Shown here one piece after another: positions 1 through 7,781 of a DNA stretch of 64,000 bases. Under the pieces are notes generated by a model. That model had not been told where the DNA came from. It was given only the letters and a program-made list of their open reading frames with translations, and did not search any database. Origin of the DNA: Jejubacter sp036620675 (GTDB taxonomy: Bacteria > Pseudomonadota > Gammaproteobacteria > Enterobacterales > Enterobacteriaceae); the NCBI GenBank assembly GCA_036620675.1, contig JAZHEE010000008.1; one strand, written 5' to 3'. Numbering within the stretch: position 1 is the stretch's first letter; the number at the start of each line of letters is the position of its first letter. A program made the translations under genes and the position numbers.

Positions 1-75
1 AGGGACTTGAACCCTCACGTCCGTAAGGACACTAACACCTGAAGCTAGCGCGTCTACCAATTCCGCCACCTTCGC
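1..75 (-). tRNA. tRNA-Leu (CAG), 3' part cut off by window edge
   Basis: On the minus strand the sequence begins GCGAAGGTGGCGGAA and shows a D-loop (TTGGTAGAC), a 5-bp anticodon stem CTAGC/GTTAG enclosing loop TTCAGGT (anticodon CAG), a long class II variable arm (TGTCCGTAAGGACG) and the T-loop GTTCAAGTC. This is the leucine CUG-decoding tRNA, matching the E. coli leuQPV type, which also lies beside rsmC. The acceptor 3' end lies outside the window. Confidence 0.95.
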
Positions 76-201
76 ATCACAGCGTGAGAAATCTCACTAC
101 CACGGGGGCGCATTCTAGATGTTTTATCGCCGTCGTCAACAGTTAATTATGTGCCGCTACACTGAATGATGCAAAAAGCGGCACATTGGGTAAAAAAAGC
201 G

Positions 202-1230
202 TTAGCGCCGGGCGTTGCGGCCGTAAACGGCGCGGTAAACCTTAAAGCGCCCGGTCTGAGCGAGGAGTTCGTGGCTGCCGAAAACCTCGTCCAGTACGTC
301 CGGATAAGGCAGAAAGGCATTCGCGACGATTCTGAGTTCGCCGCCGCTGTTCAGATGGCGGGTCGCGCTGCGAATAAGCTGACGCGCCGCCTCCAGGCTG
401 GTTTCGCGCCCTTCGTGAAACGGGGGATTGGAGATTATCATATCGAAGCGGCCCTGAACGTCGGACAGAACGTTACTGGCCAGCACATGACCTTCCAGAC
501 CGTTAGCGGCAAGCGTTGCGTGGCTTGCGGCCAAAGCCGGCGCCGAAACGTCGCACAGGGTCAGGCGGACTTTGGGAGAATGACGCGCCAGCGCTACGGC
601 CAGAACCCCGGCGCCGCAGCCGACGTCCAGCACCTTGCCTTTGGTGTGCGGCATAAAGGTGGAAAGCAGCAACTGGCTGCCGCTATCCAGTCCGTCGCGG
701 CTGAACACGCCAGGCAGGGTTTTGATGGTCATCCCGTCGTGCTGATACTCGCCCCACCAGGCTTCAGGGTCGAAAACCGGATGCGTTTCGAGTCGGCCAT
801 AATAGAAGCCGCAGCGACGGGCGCTGTCTATTTTGTTCAGCGGCGCGTAGTCCGCCAGAATTTGCTCGGCGCTACGAACGCCGCTGCGGTTTTCCCCGAC
901 GATGAAGATGTCACATCCTTGCGGCAGCAGCGACAGCAGGTTCATCAACTGATACTGGGCTTCGGGCTTATTTTTGGGCCAGTAGTAAACCAGTGTATCG
1001 CTGTCGCCAACGGCATCGGCATCGGCCTGCAGGCCAAAGCGGGCGCGATCGCCCATCTGCGCGCTCAGTAGCTGCCAGTGGTGGTACTGCCAGGTATATG
1101 CCCGGCTCTGCTCCGTTTCGAGCTGTGCCGGTAATGCATCCTGGAGATCGCCGGCGAACAGTACACGGCGGTGGGTAAAATCATCACTGTGGCGCAGCAC
1201 GACTTCGCTTGCAGGGCACCAGGCGGACAT
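202..1230 (-). CDS. rsmC: 16S rRNA (guanine-1207-N2)-methyltransferase RsmC
   Basis: This 342-residue protein is a full-length match to E. coli RsmC, which uses S-adenosylmethionine to methylate G1207 of 16S rRNA in assembled 30S subunits. The N-terminal half is the degenerate methyltransferase-like domain. The C-terminal half carries the SAM-binding motif VLDVGCGAGVL (about residues 200-210) and the catalytic NPPFHEG motif (268-274) typical of N2-guanine and N6-adenine methylases. It is divergent from holD, with a 136-bp gap that must hold both promoters. The position beside tRNA-Leu is as in E. coli. Confidence 0.97.
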   Translation of the reverse strand: MSAWCPASEVVLRHSDDFTHRRVLFAGDLQDALPAQLETEQSRAYTWQYHHWQLLSAQMGDRARFGLQADADAVGDSDTLVYYWPKNKPEAQYQLMNLLSLLPQGCDIFIVGENRSGVRSAEQILADYAPLNKIDSARRCGFYYGRLETHPVFDPEAWWGEYQHDGMTIKTLPGVFSRDGLDSGSQLLLSTFMPHTKGKVLDVGCGAGVLAVALARHSPKVRLTLCDVSAPALAASHATLAANGLEGHVLASNVLSDVQGRFDMIISNPPFHEGRETSLEAARQLIRSATRHLNSGGELRIVANAFLPYPDVLDEVFGSHELLAQTGRFKVYRAVYGRNARR

Positions 1231-1366
1231 AAACGACTCCTTCTCATAGTTGGCCGGGGATTATAACCCCAACGCGCGTGAAGTTGCAGATAAGCGGCAT
1301 CTGTTGGCGGGGATTCGAGGAATTTGCTATATTTGCGGGCTTCTGGTGACTGGAACAGGTTTCGTG

Positions 1367-1771
1367 ATGACATCCCGACGTGACAGGCAGCTCACGCAAC
1401 TGGGGATCACCCAGTGGCGGCTTCGACGCCCCGCGGTGTTGCAGGGCGAAATCGCGCTCAGAATCCCCGAACATATCCGCCTGGTGATGGTAGCTGATAA
1501 GCCGCCCACATTGACCGATCCCCTGATTCAGGATGTGCTGCGCGCGCTGACGTTAACAGAAGCCAACGTGCTACCGCTCACGCCGGATCGCGCGGCGCTG
1601 CTGCCCGAGGGGAGCCGCTGCAATAGCTGGCGGTTGGGTGTGGAATCGCCGCTGACGCTGCCTGGCGTTCAGCTCTCTTCACCGGGTTTCGACGAGCTTC
1701 TTCATAACGCCGCGGCGCGCATCGCGCTCTGGCGCCAGATTTGTGAACATGAACAGGATCTCTTCCCTTAA
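1367..1771 (+). CDS. holD: DNA polymerase III psi subunit HolD
   Basis: HolD (psi) binds chi (HolC) and tethers it to the clamp-loader tau/gamma complex, linking the replisome to SSB. The protein from MTSRRDRQLTQLGITQW is 134 residues, close to the E. coli 137. It keeps the N-terminal clamp-loader-binding stretch and the conserved CNSWRLG motif. An upstream in-frame start at 1250 would add 39 unconserved residues, so the ATG at 1367 is preferred. It overlaps rimI by 23 bp, the same holD-rimI arrangement as E. coli, suggesting coupled translation. The C-terminus is slightly shorter and more diverged than in E. coli. Confidence 0.95.
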   Translation: MTSRRDRQLTQLGITQWRLRRPAVLQGEIALRIPEHIRLVMVADKPPTLTDPLIQDVLRALTLTEANVLPLTPDRAALLPEGSRCNSWRLGVESPLTLPGVQLSSPGFDELLHNAAARIALWRQICEHEQDLFP

Positions 1772-2192
1772 GCCGGAGGATTTGGCGCGGGCCTGGGCGA
1801 TTGAACAGCGCAGCCACGCCTTCCCATGGAGCGAAAAAACTTTCGCAAGCAATCAGGGTGAACGCTATCTCAACTTCCGGCTCGATGTGGCCGACGAGAT
1901 GGCGGCTTTCGCCATAACCCAGGTGGTGCTGGACGAAGCCACGCTATTTAATATCGCGGTCGATCCCGCCTGGCAGCGGCGCGGGCTTGGCCGTCAGTTG
2001 CTGACGCATTTGATTGGCGAACTGGAACAACGCGATGTCCTTACGCTGTGGCTGGAGGTGCGCGCGTCTAACGTCGCCGCCATCGCACTCTATGAAAGCC
2101 TCGGCTTTAATGAGGTGACGGTACGCCGCAACTATTATCCCACCGCAGACGGACGTGAGGACGCCATTATTATGGCCCTGCCGCTGGGCTGA
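1749..2192 (+). CDS. rimI: Ribosomal protein bS18 N-alpha-acetyltransferase RimI
   Basis: This is a GNAT acetyltransferase that acetylates the N-terminal alanine of ribosomal protein S18 using acetyl-CoA. The acetyl-CoA-binding signature is FNIAVDPAWQRRGLGRQLL, followed by the conserved WLEVRASNVAAIALYESLGF and RRNYYP motifs. The ATG at 1749 gives MNRISSL, which aligns with the E. coli start MNTISSL. A GTG two codons earlier (1743) is possible but less likely. The gene starts inside the end of holD, and yjjG follows 20 bp later. Confidence 0.96.
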   Translation: MNRISSLKPEDLARAWAIEQRSHAFPWSEKTFASNQGERYLNFRLDVADEMAAFAITQVVLDEATLFNIAVDPAWQRRGLGRQLLTHLIGELEQRDVLTLWLEVRASNVAAIALYESLGFNEVTVRRNYYPTADGREDAIIMALPLG

Positions 2193-2212
2193 ATAACAAG
2201 AAGGTGATGTGA

Positions 2213-2893
2213 ATGAAGTGGGACTGGATACTCTTTGATGCTGATGAAACGCTGTTCAGCTTCGACTCCTTTGGCGGGCTGCAGCGCATGTTTCTTGACT
2301 ACAGCGTGACCTTTACGCCAGAGGACTATCAGGATTACCAGGCCGTTAATAAGCCGCTTTGGGTCGATTACCAGAATGGCAACATCACCGCCCTGCAATT
2401 ACAGCATCAGCGCTTTCAGGGATGGGCCGATCGCCTGAAGGTACCGGCCAGCGCCCTGAACGACGCCTTCCTGAACGCGATGGCCGAGATTTGTACGCCG
2501 CTGCCCGGCGCGGTTTCTCTGCTTAACGCCCTGAAAGGGAAAGCGAAGATGGGCATTATCACCAACGGGTTTAGCGCGCTGCAAAACCGTCGTCTGGCTC
2601 GCACCGGGCTGAGCGACTATTTCGATCTGCTGGTGATTTCCGAAGAGGTGGGCGTCGCCAAACCGGATCGTAAAATCTTTGATTATGCCCTGGCGCGCAT
2701 GGGCGAGCCTTCCCGGGAGCGGGTGCTGATGGTTGGCGACACCGCCGAGTCCGATATCCTGGGGGGGATCAACGCCGGGCTTTCCACCGTCTGGCTGAAT
2801 GCTCACCAGCGCCCCCTGCCGGACGGTATTCGCCCCGACTGGCAGGTCAGCTCACTGGCGGAACTGGAAGCACTGCTGTGCCATGAAGAATAG
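2213..2893 (+). CDS. yjjG: Pyrimidine 5'-nucleotidase YjjG (HAD family)
   Basis: This 226-residue HAD phosphatase is the homologue of E. coli YjjG, which dephosphorylates UMP, dUMP, dTMP and non-canonical pyrimidine nucleotides and so keeps them out of DNA. Motif I is DADET (residues 9-13, nucleophile Asp9). Motif II is TNGFSA (117-122), motif III is Lys150 in VAKPD, and motif IV is GDTAESD (175-181). The cap is the alpha-helical C1 type inserted after motif I. An SD-like AAGAAGGTGATG precedes the ATG, and the gene is probably cotranscribed with holD-rimI. Confidence 0.96.
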   Translation: MKWDWILFDADETLFSFDSFGGLQRMFLDYSVTFTPEDYQDYQAVNKPLWVDYQNGNITALQLQHQRFQGWADRLKVPASALNDAFLNAMAEICTPLPGAVSLLNALKGKAKMGIITNGFSALQNRRLARTGLSDYFDLLVISEEVGVAKPDRKIFDYALARMGEPSRERVLMVGDTAESDILGGINAGLSTVWLNAHQRPLPDGIRPDWQVSSLAELEALLCHEE

Positions 2894-2998
2894 TGCAATG
2901 AATAATTGTGTAACCCGCGGTGATGAGTAAAATTGCCCCACTTTATTGAATACTCCGCGTGCGAACCGAAACCGCGCGCCGCAACTGAAGACTGAACT

Positions 2999-4588
2999 AT
3001 GACCTTGTCTCCTTATTTGCAAGAGGTGGCGAAACGCCGCACTTTTGCCATCATCTCTCACCCGGACGCCGGTAAAACCACCATTACGGAAAAGGTGCTG
3101 CTGTTCGGACAGGCGATTCAGACCGCAGGTACGGTAAAAGGGCGCGGCGCCAGCCAGCACGCTAAGTCGGACTGGATGGAGATGGAAAAGCAGCGTGGTA
3201 TCTCCATCACCACCTCGGTGATGCAGTTTCCCTACCATGACGCGCTGGTCAACCTGCTCGATACTCCCGGACACGAAGACTTCTCGGAAGATACCTACCG
3301 TACGCTGACGGCGGTAGACTGCTGCCTGATGGTTATCGATGCTGCGAAAGGGGTTGAGGATCGCACCCGTAAGCTGATGGAAGTTACCCGCCTGCGCGAT
3401 ACGCCGATCATCACCTTTATGAACAAACTGGATCGCGATATCCGCGATCCAATGGAACTGCTGGATGAGGTGGAGAACGAGCTTTCGATCGCCTGCGCGC
3501 CCATCACCTGGCCCATCGGCTGCGGCAAGCTGTTTAAAGGGGTTTATCACCTGTATAAGGATGAGACTTACCTCTACCAGAGCGGTCAGGGTCACACTAT
3601 CCAGGAAGTCCGTATCGTGAAAGGGTTGGATAACCCTGAACTGGACGTTGCCGTGGGCGAAGACCTGGCGCAGCAGTTGCGCGATGAGCTGGAACTGGTG
3701 AAGGGGGCTTCCAATGAATTCGATAAAGAGCTATTCCTGAGCGGCGATATTACGCCGGTCTTCTTTGGTACCGCGCTGGGTAACTTTGGCGTCGACCATA
3801 TGCTCGATGGCCTGGTCGCATGGGCGCCGGCGCCCATGCCGCGCGTGACCGATACCCGCACGGTTGAAGCCAGCGAAGAGAAATTTTCCGGCTTCGTCTT
3901 TAAAATTCAGGCCAATATGGATCCCAAACATCGCGATCGCGTGGCCTTTATGCGCGTGGTTTCCGGTCGTTATGAGAAAGGCATGAAGCTGCGTCAGGTG
4001 CGTACCGGCAAGGATGTGGTGATTTCCGATGCCCTGACTTTTATGGCCGGCGATCGCGCCCACGTGGAAGAGGCGTATCCCGGTGATATTATCGGCCTGC
4101 ATAACCATGGCACCATTCAGATTGGCGATACCTTTACCCAGGGTGAGACCATGAAGTTCACCGGGATTCCTAACTTCGCCCCAGAACTGTTCCGCCGTAT
4201 TCGCCTGCGGGATCCGCTGAAGCAGAAGCAGCTGCTGAAAGGACTGGTGCAACTTTCTGAAGAGGGGGCGGTGCAGGTGTTCCGTCCCGTTGCCAATAAC
4301 GATCTGATTGTGGGGGCCGTCGGGGTACTGCAGTTCGATGTAGTTGTCGCCCGCCTGAAGAGCGAATACAACGTTGAGGCGATTTACGAATCCATCAACG
4401 TCGCCACCGCTCGCTGGGTGGAGTGCGATAACGTGAAGAAATTCGATGAATTCCAGCGTAAGAATGAGCAGCAGCTGGCGCTGGACGGTGGCGATAACCT
4501 GACCTATATTGCGCCGACCATGGTTAACCTGAATCTGACTCAGGAACGTTATCCTGACGTTACTTTCCGTAAGACCCGCGAACATTAA
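2999..4588 (+). CDS. prfC: Peptide chain release factor 3 (RF3)
   Basis: RF3 is a translational GTPase that recycles RF1 and RF2 from the ribosome after peptide release. The 529-residue protein has the same length as E. coli PrfC. G1 is HPDAGKTT (residues 21-28), G3 DTPGHEDF (88-95) and G4 NKLD (142-145), with the EF-G-like domains II and III behind. A 105-bp gap after yjjG could hold its own promoter. After the stop, a GC-rich hairpin at about 4602-4624 (GAGCGCGG/CCGCGCTC) lacks a good T-tract and may be only a weak terminator. Confidence 0.98.
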   Translation: MTLSPYLQEVAKRRTFAIISHPDAGKTTITEKVLLFGQAIQTAGTVKGRGASQHAKSDWMEMEKQRGISITTSVMQFPYHDALVNLLDTPGHEDFSEDTYRTLTAVDCCLMVIDAAKGVEDRTRKLMEVTRLRDTPIITFMNKLDRDIRDPMELLDEVENELSIACAPITWPIGCGKLFKGVYHLYKDETYLYQSGQGHTIQEVRIVKGLDNPELDVAVGEDLAQQLRDELELVKGASNEFDKELFLSGDITPVFFGTALGNFGVDHMLDGLVAWAPAPMPRVTDTRTVEASEEKFSGFVFKIQANMDPKHRDRVAFMRVVSGRYEKGMKLRQVRTGKDVVISDALTFMAGDRAHVEEAYPGDIIGLHNHGTIQIGDTFTQGETMKFTGIPNFAPELFRRIRLRDPLKQKQLLKGLVQLSEEGAVQVFRPVANNDLIVGAVGVLQFDVVVARLKSEYNVEAIYESINVATARWVECDNVKKFDEFQRKNEQQLALDGGDNLTYIAPTMVNLNLTQERYPDVTFRKTREH

Positions 4589-4722
4589 TCTGTCCCGCCT
4601 GAGCGCGGTATTGCGCCGCGCTCTATCATTCTCCTGCGCTATTAATCACTTAAGGAATGCTCCTAATTCCCTGACGATACAGGTGTTTTCAGGTTTATCT
4701 CCATGCGCTTTTATTTTGCTCG

Positions 4723-4735
4723 TCTATATTTAATA
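4723..4735 (+). promoter_or_regulatory. Probable sigma-S-type -10 region of osmY
   Basis: TCTATATTTAATAAG lies about 45 bp upstream of the osmY start and closely resembles the E. coli osmY -10 segment, which is strongly RpoS dependent. It has the CTATATT core with C at the upstream edge favoured by sigma-S. No good -35 is evident, as expected for such promoters. The assignment is by similarity only. Confidence 0.6.
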
Positions 4736-4776
4736 AGGTCAGATTCAGATGGATAAGCAAAAACAGGAGTAAACCG

Positions 4777-5391
4777 ATGAATAAGCCTATGATTTCCAAA
4801 ACGCTACTGACTGTAGTTCTGGGGACAGTTCTGGCAAGCGGCTCTGCAATGGCGCAAAGCGAGACGATGAACCGCGTTCAGTCTGGCGCCGAGAGTGCAG
4901 GACAGAAAATCGATAATTCGATGAAAAAAGTCGGTAACTTCATGGATGACAGCGCCATTACAGCGAAAGTGAAAGCGGCGCTGGTGGACGATGATGCGAT
5001 TAAAAGCAGCGATATTTCGGTAAAAACGGATAATAAAACGGTGACCCTGAGCGGTTTTGTCACCAGCCAGGCGGAAGCTGAAAAAGCGGTAGCGCTGGCG
5101 AAAGGAATTGAAGGCGTGACCTCGGTGAGCGATAAGCTACACGTGAAGGACAGCAAAACCCAGAGCCTGAAAGGCTATGCGGGGGATACGGCCACCACCA
5201 GCGAAATTAAAGCCAAAATGCTGGCGGATGACGGGCTGCCTTCGCGCAATGTAAAAGTCAAAACCACCGATGGGGTGGTGCAACTGACGGGGCATGTGAA
5301 AACTCAGGCTCAGGCCGACAGGGCTGAAAGCATCGCGAAAGCCGTGGATGGCGTAAAGAGCGTTAAAAATGACCTTCAGGTTGAGCCGTAA
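4777..5391 (+). CDS. osmY: Periplasmic osmotically induced protein OsmY (two BON domains)
   Basis: OsmY is a periplasmic protein induced by high osmolarity and stationary phase, with proposed chaperone and membrane-associated roles. Residues 1-26 form a Sec signal peptide ending SAMA, cleaved before QSE. Two BON repeats follow, at roughly residues 56-125 and 135-204, each ending in a GVxSVxxxL motif (GVTSVSDKLHV and GVKSVKNDLQV). The 204-residue length fits the family (201 in E. coli). It sits alone after prfC, with a sigma-S-like promoter in front. Confidence 0.96.
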   Translation: MNKPMISKTLLTVVLGTVLASGSAMAQSETMNRVQSGAESAGQKIDNSMKKVGNFMDDSAITAKVKAALVDDDAIKSSDISVKTDNKTVTLSGFVTSQAEAEKAVALAKGIEGVTSVSDKLHVKDSKTQSLKGYAGDTATTSEIKAKMLADDGLPSRNVKVKTTDGVVQLTGHVKTQAQADRAESIAKAVDGVKSVKNDLQVEP

Positions 5392-5501
5392 TCGTAATTA
5401 TTTGCCTTTGTACGGAGCAGTATAAAAAGCGTCAGTAACGGGGAGCTTCCCACTCGAGAGCGATACGTAACCACTCAGATATCCATTAAAAGGAGATGTA
5501 T

Positions 5502-5663
5502 ATGTTTCGATGGGGCATTATTTTTCTGATTATTGCACTGATTGCGGCGGCTCTGGGCTTTGGTGGCCTGGCAGGTGTGGCAGCAAGCGCTGCAAAAATA
5601 GTTTTTGTGGTCGGTGTTATCCTGTTCCTGGTAAGCCTTTTTATGGGGCGCAGACGCCCTTAG
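5502..5663 (+). CDS. ytjA: Small membrane protein YtjA (UPF0391)
   Basis: This 53-residue frame begins MFRWGIIFLIIALIAAALGF and ends FMGRRRP. It is nearly identical in pattern to E. coli YtjA, which sits at the same position after osmY. It has two hydrophobic helices with a glycine- and alanine-rich turn (GLAGVAASAAK) and a basic C-terminal tail, so it is an inner-membrane miniprotein. A clear SD (AAAAGGAG) lies 8 bp before the ATG. The function is unknown. A rho-independent terminator follows. Confidence 0.93.
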   Translation: MFRWGIIFLIIALIAAALGFGGLAGVAASAAKIVFVVGVILFLVSLFMGRRRP

Positions 5664-5684
5664 CCCGGGCCAGGCATTTGTAAC

Positions 5685-5716
5685 AAAATAGCCAGCCTTC
5701 GGGCTGGCTATTTTGT
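5685..5716 (+). terminator. Rho-independent terminator after ytjA
   Basis: The stem AAAATAGCCAGCC pairs with GGCTGGCTATTTT across a TTCG tetraloop. A/T runs on both flanks would let it work in both directions. It ends the osmY-ytjA region before yjjU. Confidence 0.9.
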
Positions 5717-5765
5717 TCTGAATAAAGAATGATCTCCGATACGATAAAATTTCAGGAAAGCAGCG

Positions 5766-6848
5766 GTGGGGCAGAGAATACCTGTAACGCTCGGCAATAT
5801 TGCGCCGCTGGCGTTAAAACCCTTTCATCCCGGCAAGCTGGCGCTGGTTTGTGAAGGCGGCGGCCAGCGCGGTATTTTTACCGCAGGCGTGCTGGATGAA
5901 TTTCTGGACGCTAATTTCGATCCGTTCGATTTTTATTTCGGCACTTCGGCCGGCGCCCAGAATTTGTCGGCCTTCGTATGTCGCCAGCCCGGTTATGCCC
6001 GGCGGGTCATTACCCGTTACACGACGCGCAGCGAATTTTTTAATCCGCTGCGTTTCGTACGCGGCGGTAATCTTATCGATCTCGACTGGCTGGTGGATGC
6101 CACCTCTCGTAAAATGCCGTTGGCGATGGATAACGCGTCGCGGCTGTTCGACGCCGGTCGCGAATTTTATATGTGCGCCTGTCGTAGCGATGATGACTAT
6201 ACGCCGGAATATTTTGCCCCTGACAGCAGTAACTGGCTTGATGTCATTCGCGCCTCCAGCGCGATTCCCGGCTTTTATCGTACCGGCGTTCAGCTTGGCG
6301 ATTTTAGCTACCAGGATGGCGGAATCAGCGATGCGATTCCGGTACGCCAGGCGGCGCAGCGCGGCGCGCAAACGCTGGTGGTTATCCGTACCGTCCCTTC
6401 CCAGATGTACTATACGCCCCAGTGGTTCCGGCGTATGGAGCGCTGGCTGGGGGAAGGAAGCCTGAAGCCGCTAATCAACCTGGTGCAGCATCATGAAACC
6501 AGTTATGCGGCCATCCAGCGCTTCATCGATAAACCGCCCGGCGATTTACGTATTTTCGAAATTTACCCGCCTGCGCCGCTAAAGAGTATTGCCCTGGGTA
6601 GTCGACAGGTGGCGCTACGCAGCGACTATAAGCTGGGCCGTCAGTGCGGGCGTTACTTCCTGGCGACGGTCGGGCGTATGCTGGCCCGTAAGCCGCCGCT
6701 GCGACGCTTTAGCGCGCCGGCTATTACCGCGCCCGTCGCGCAGCCGGATACCGTGCCACTGATTACGTCCGCGGCTAATGATATTGTCATGCCGCAAGCG
6801 ACGCCGGAAGCAAACGATGCTGCATTCAACGGCGAGGATCTGGCGTGA
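5766..6848 (+). CDS. yjjU: Patatin-like phospholipase family protein YjjU
   Basis: This 360-residue patatin-like acyl hydrolase homologue matches E. coli YjjU across its length. The oxyanion-hole motif is GGGQRG (31-36), the nucleophile elbow GTSAG has Ser61, and the dyad aspartate lies in DGG (184-186). The natural substrate is not established. The GTG at 5766 is chosen because MGQRIPVTLGNIAPL aligns with the E. coli N-terminus. The stop overlaps the GTG start of yjjV by 4 bp, so the pair is translationally coupled. The C-terminal 60 residues are low complexity and variable. Confidence 0.95.
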   Translation: MGQRIPVTLGNIAPLALKPFHPGKLALVCEGGGQRGIFTAGVLDEFLDANFDPFDFYFGTSAGAQNLSAFVCRQPGYARRVITRYTTRSEFFNPLRFVRGGNLIDLDWLVDATSRKMPLAMDNASRLFDAGREFYMCACRSDDDYTPEYFAPDSSNWLDVIRASSAIPGFYRTGVQLGDFSYQDGGISDAIPVRQAAQRGAQTLVVIRTVPSQMYYTPQWFRRMERWLGEGSLKPLINLVQHHETSYAAIQRFIDKPPGDLRIFEIYPPAPLKSIALGSRQVALRSDYKLGRQCGRYFLATVGRMLARKPPLRRFSAPAITAPVAQPDTVPLITSAANDIVMPQATPEANDAAFNGEDLA

Positions 6849-7642
6849 GCCGGCGCTTTATTGATACCCATTGCCACTTCGACTTTCCGCCTTTCGCGGG
6901 GGATGAAGCGGAAAGCCTGGCGCAGGCCGCCAGGGCCGGGGTGGAACGCATTATTGTTCCTGCGGTGTGCGCCGCGCGCTTCGATGATGTGCTGGCGCTG
7001 GGGCGGCGGCACCCGGCGATTCGCGTCGCACTGGGCCTGCATCCTGTATGGATCGACCAGCATAGCGAGGCGGATCTGGCGGCGCTGGAGCAGCGTCTGA
7101 GTTCATGTCCTTCAGGACTGGTGGCGATCGGCGAAATTGGCCTCGATCTTTATCTCCCCGAGCCGCAGTTTGACAGGCAGATGGCGCTGCTGGAGTCCCA
7201 GCTTCGGCTGGCAAAAGGTTACGATCTTCCGGTAATACTGCATTCGCGGCGTACCCACGATCGACTGGCTGCCCTGCTGCGGCGCATGGCGTTGCCGCGC
7301 GCTGGTGTGGTGCATGGTTTTTCCGGTAGTCTGCAACAGGCGCAGCGCTTTGTGTCACTGGGCTACCATATCGGCGTAGGAGGCACCATTACTTATCCCC
7401 GGGCCAGTAAGACCCGCGCCGTGATGGCGGCGCTGCCGTTGGATGCGCTGCTGCTGGAAACCGATGCGCCGGATATGCCGCTTAATGGCTGGCAGGGGCA
7501 GCCGAACCGACCTGAACGGATCGCAGAGGTTTTTCGAACGCTGTGCGAGTTACGCAGCGAAGCTCCCCACCAGATTGCTGATGCGCTGTTCGAAAACGCC
7601 TGTCGCGTGTTTGAGCTATCTTCAAATGAAAAGTGTGACTGA
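6845..7642 (+). CDS. yjjV: TatD-family metal-dependent hydrolase YjjV
   Basis: This 265-residue TIM-barrel protein of the TatD DNase/amidohydrolase family is homologous to E. coli YjjV. Metal-binding motifs are DTHCHFD (His9, His11), GEIGLD (Glu97), HSRRTH (His133), HGFSGS (His157) and ETDAPD (Asp207). TatD relatives act as 3'-5' exonucleases or D-aminoacyl-tRNA deacylases; the exact role of YjjV is unclear. The start is GTG at 6845, inside the yjjU stop. A CRP-like box overlaps its stop codon and probably belongs to the next gene. Confidence 0.94.
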   Translation: MSRRFIDTHCHFDFPPFAGDEAESLAQAARAGVERIIVPAVCAARFDDVLALGRRHPAIRVALGLHPVWIDQHSEADLAALEQRLSSCPSGLVAIGEIGLDLYLPEPQFDRQMALLESQLRLAKGYDLPVILHSRRTHDRLAALLRRMALPRAGVVHGFSGSLQQAQRFVSLGYHIGVGGTITYPRASKTRAVMAALPLDALLLETDAPDMPLNGWQGQPNRPERIAEVFRTLCELRSEAPHQIADALFENACRVFELSSNEKCD

Positions 7643-7735
7643 TGTCACTATATAAAACCATGCTATGTAAAATGCTGCACTATTTCGTGATGTGTGTAGA
7701 TATTTAATGATTCCCCACCGTTATAATTCGCCCCG
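7634..7735 (+). promoter_or_regulatory. Putative CRP/CytR-type promoter of the nucleoside transporter
   Basis: A good -10 hexamer TATAAT lies at 7722-7727, giving a start near 7735. A CRP-like box TGTGACTGATGTCACT (7634-7649, over the yjjV stop codon) is centred near -93. A weaker CGTGA half-box at 7686-7701 is centred near -41. The 52-bp centre spacing is the tandem-CRP geometry seen at CytR-regulated promoters such as E. coli deoP2, which allows CytR to bind between. The second box matches only in its left half, so this is an inference. Confidence 0.5.
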
Positions 7736-7781
7736 TCTGTCATGGCTTCTCTTTTTTTAATTATCAGGCAGGGAATTCTGT

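Noticed and set aside
166..1071. 301-residue plus-strand frame over rsmC
   Set aside because: It is the antisense of a clear rsmC gene; no start signal or family resemblance.
4602..4624. Strong terminator after prfC
   Set aside because: The stem GAGCGCGG/CCGCGCTC is good, but only TATCATTCTCC follows, so I mention it as weak within the prfC entry.
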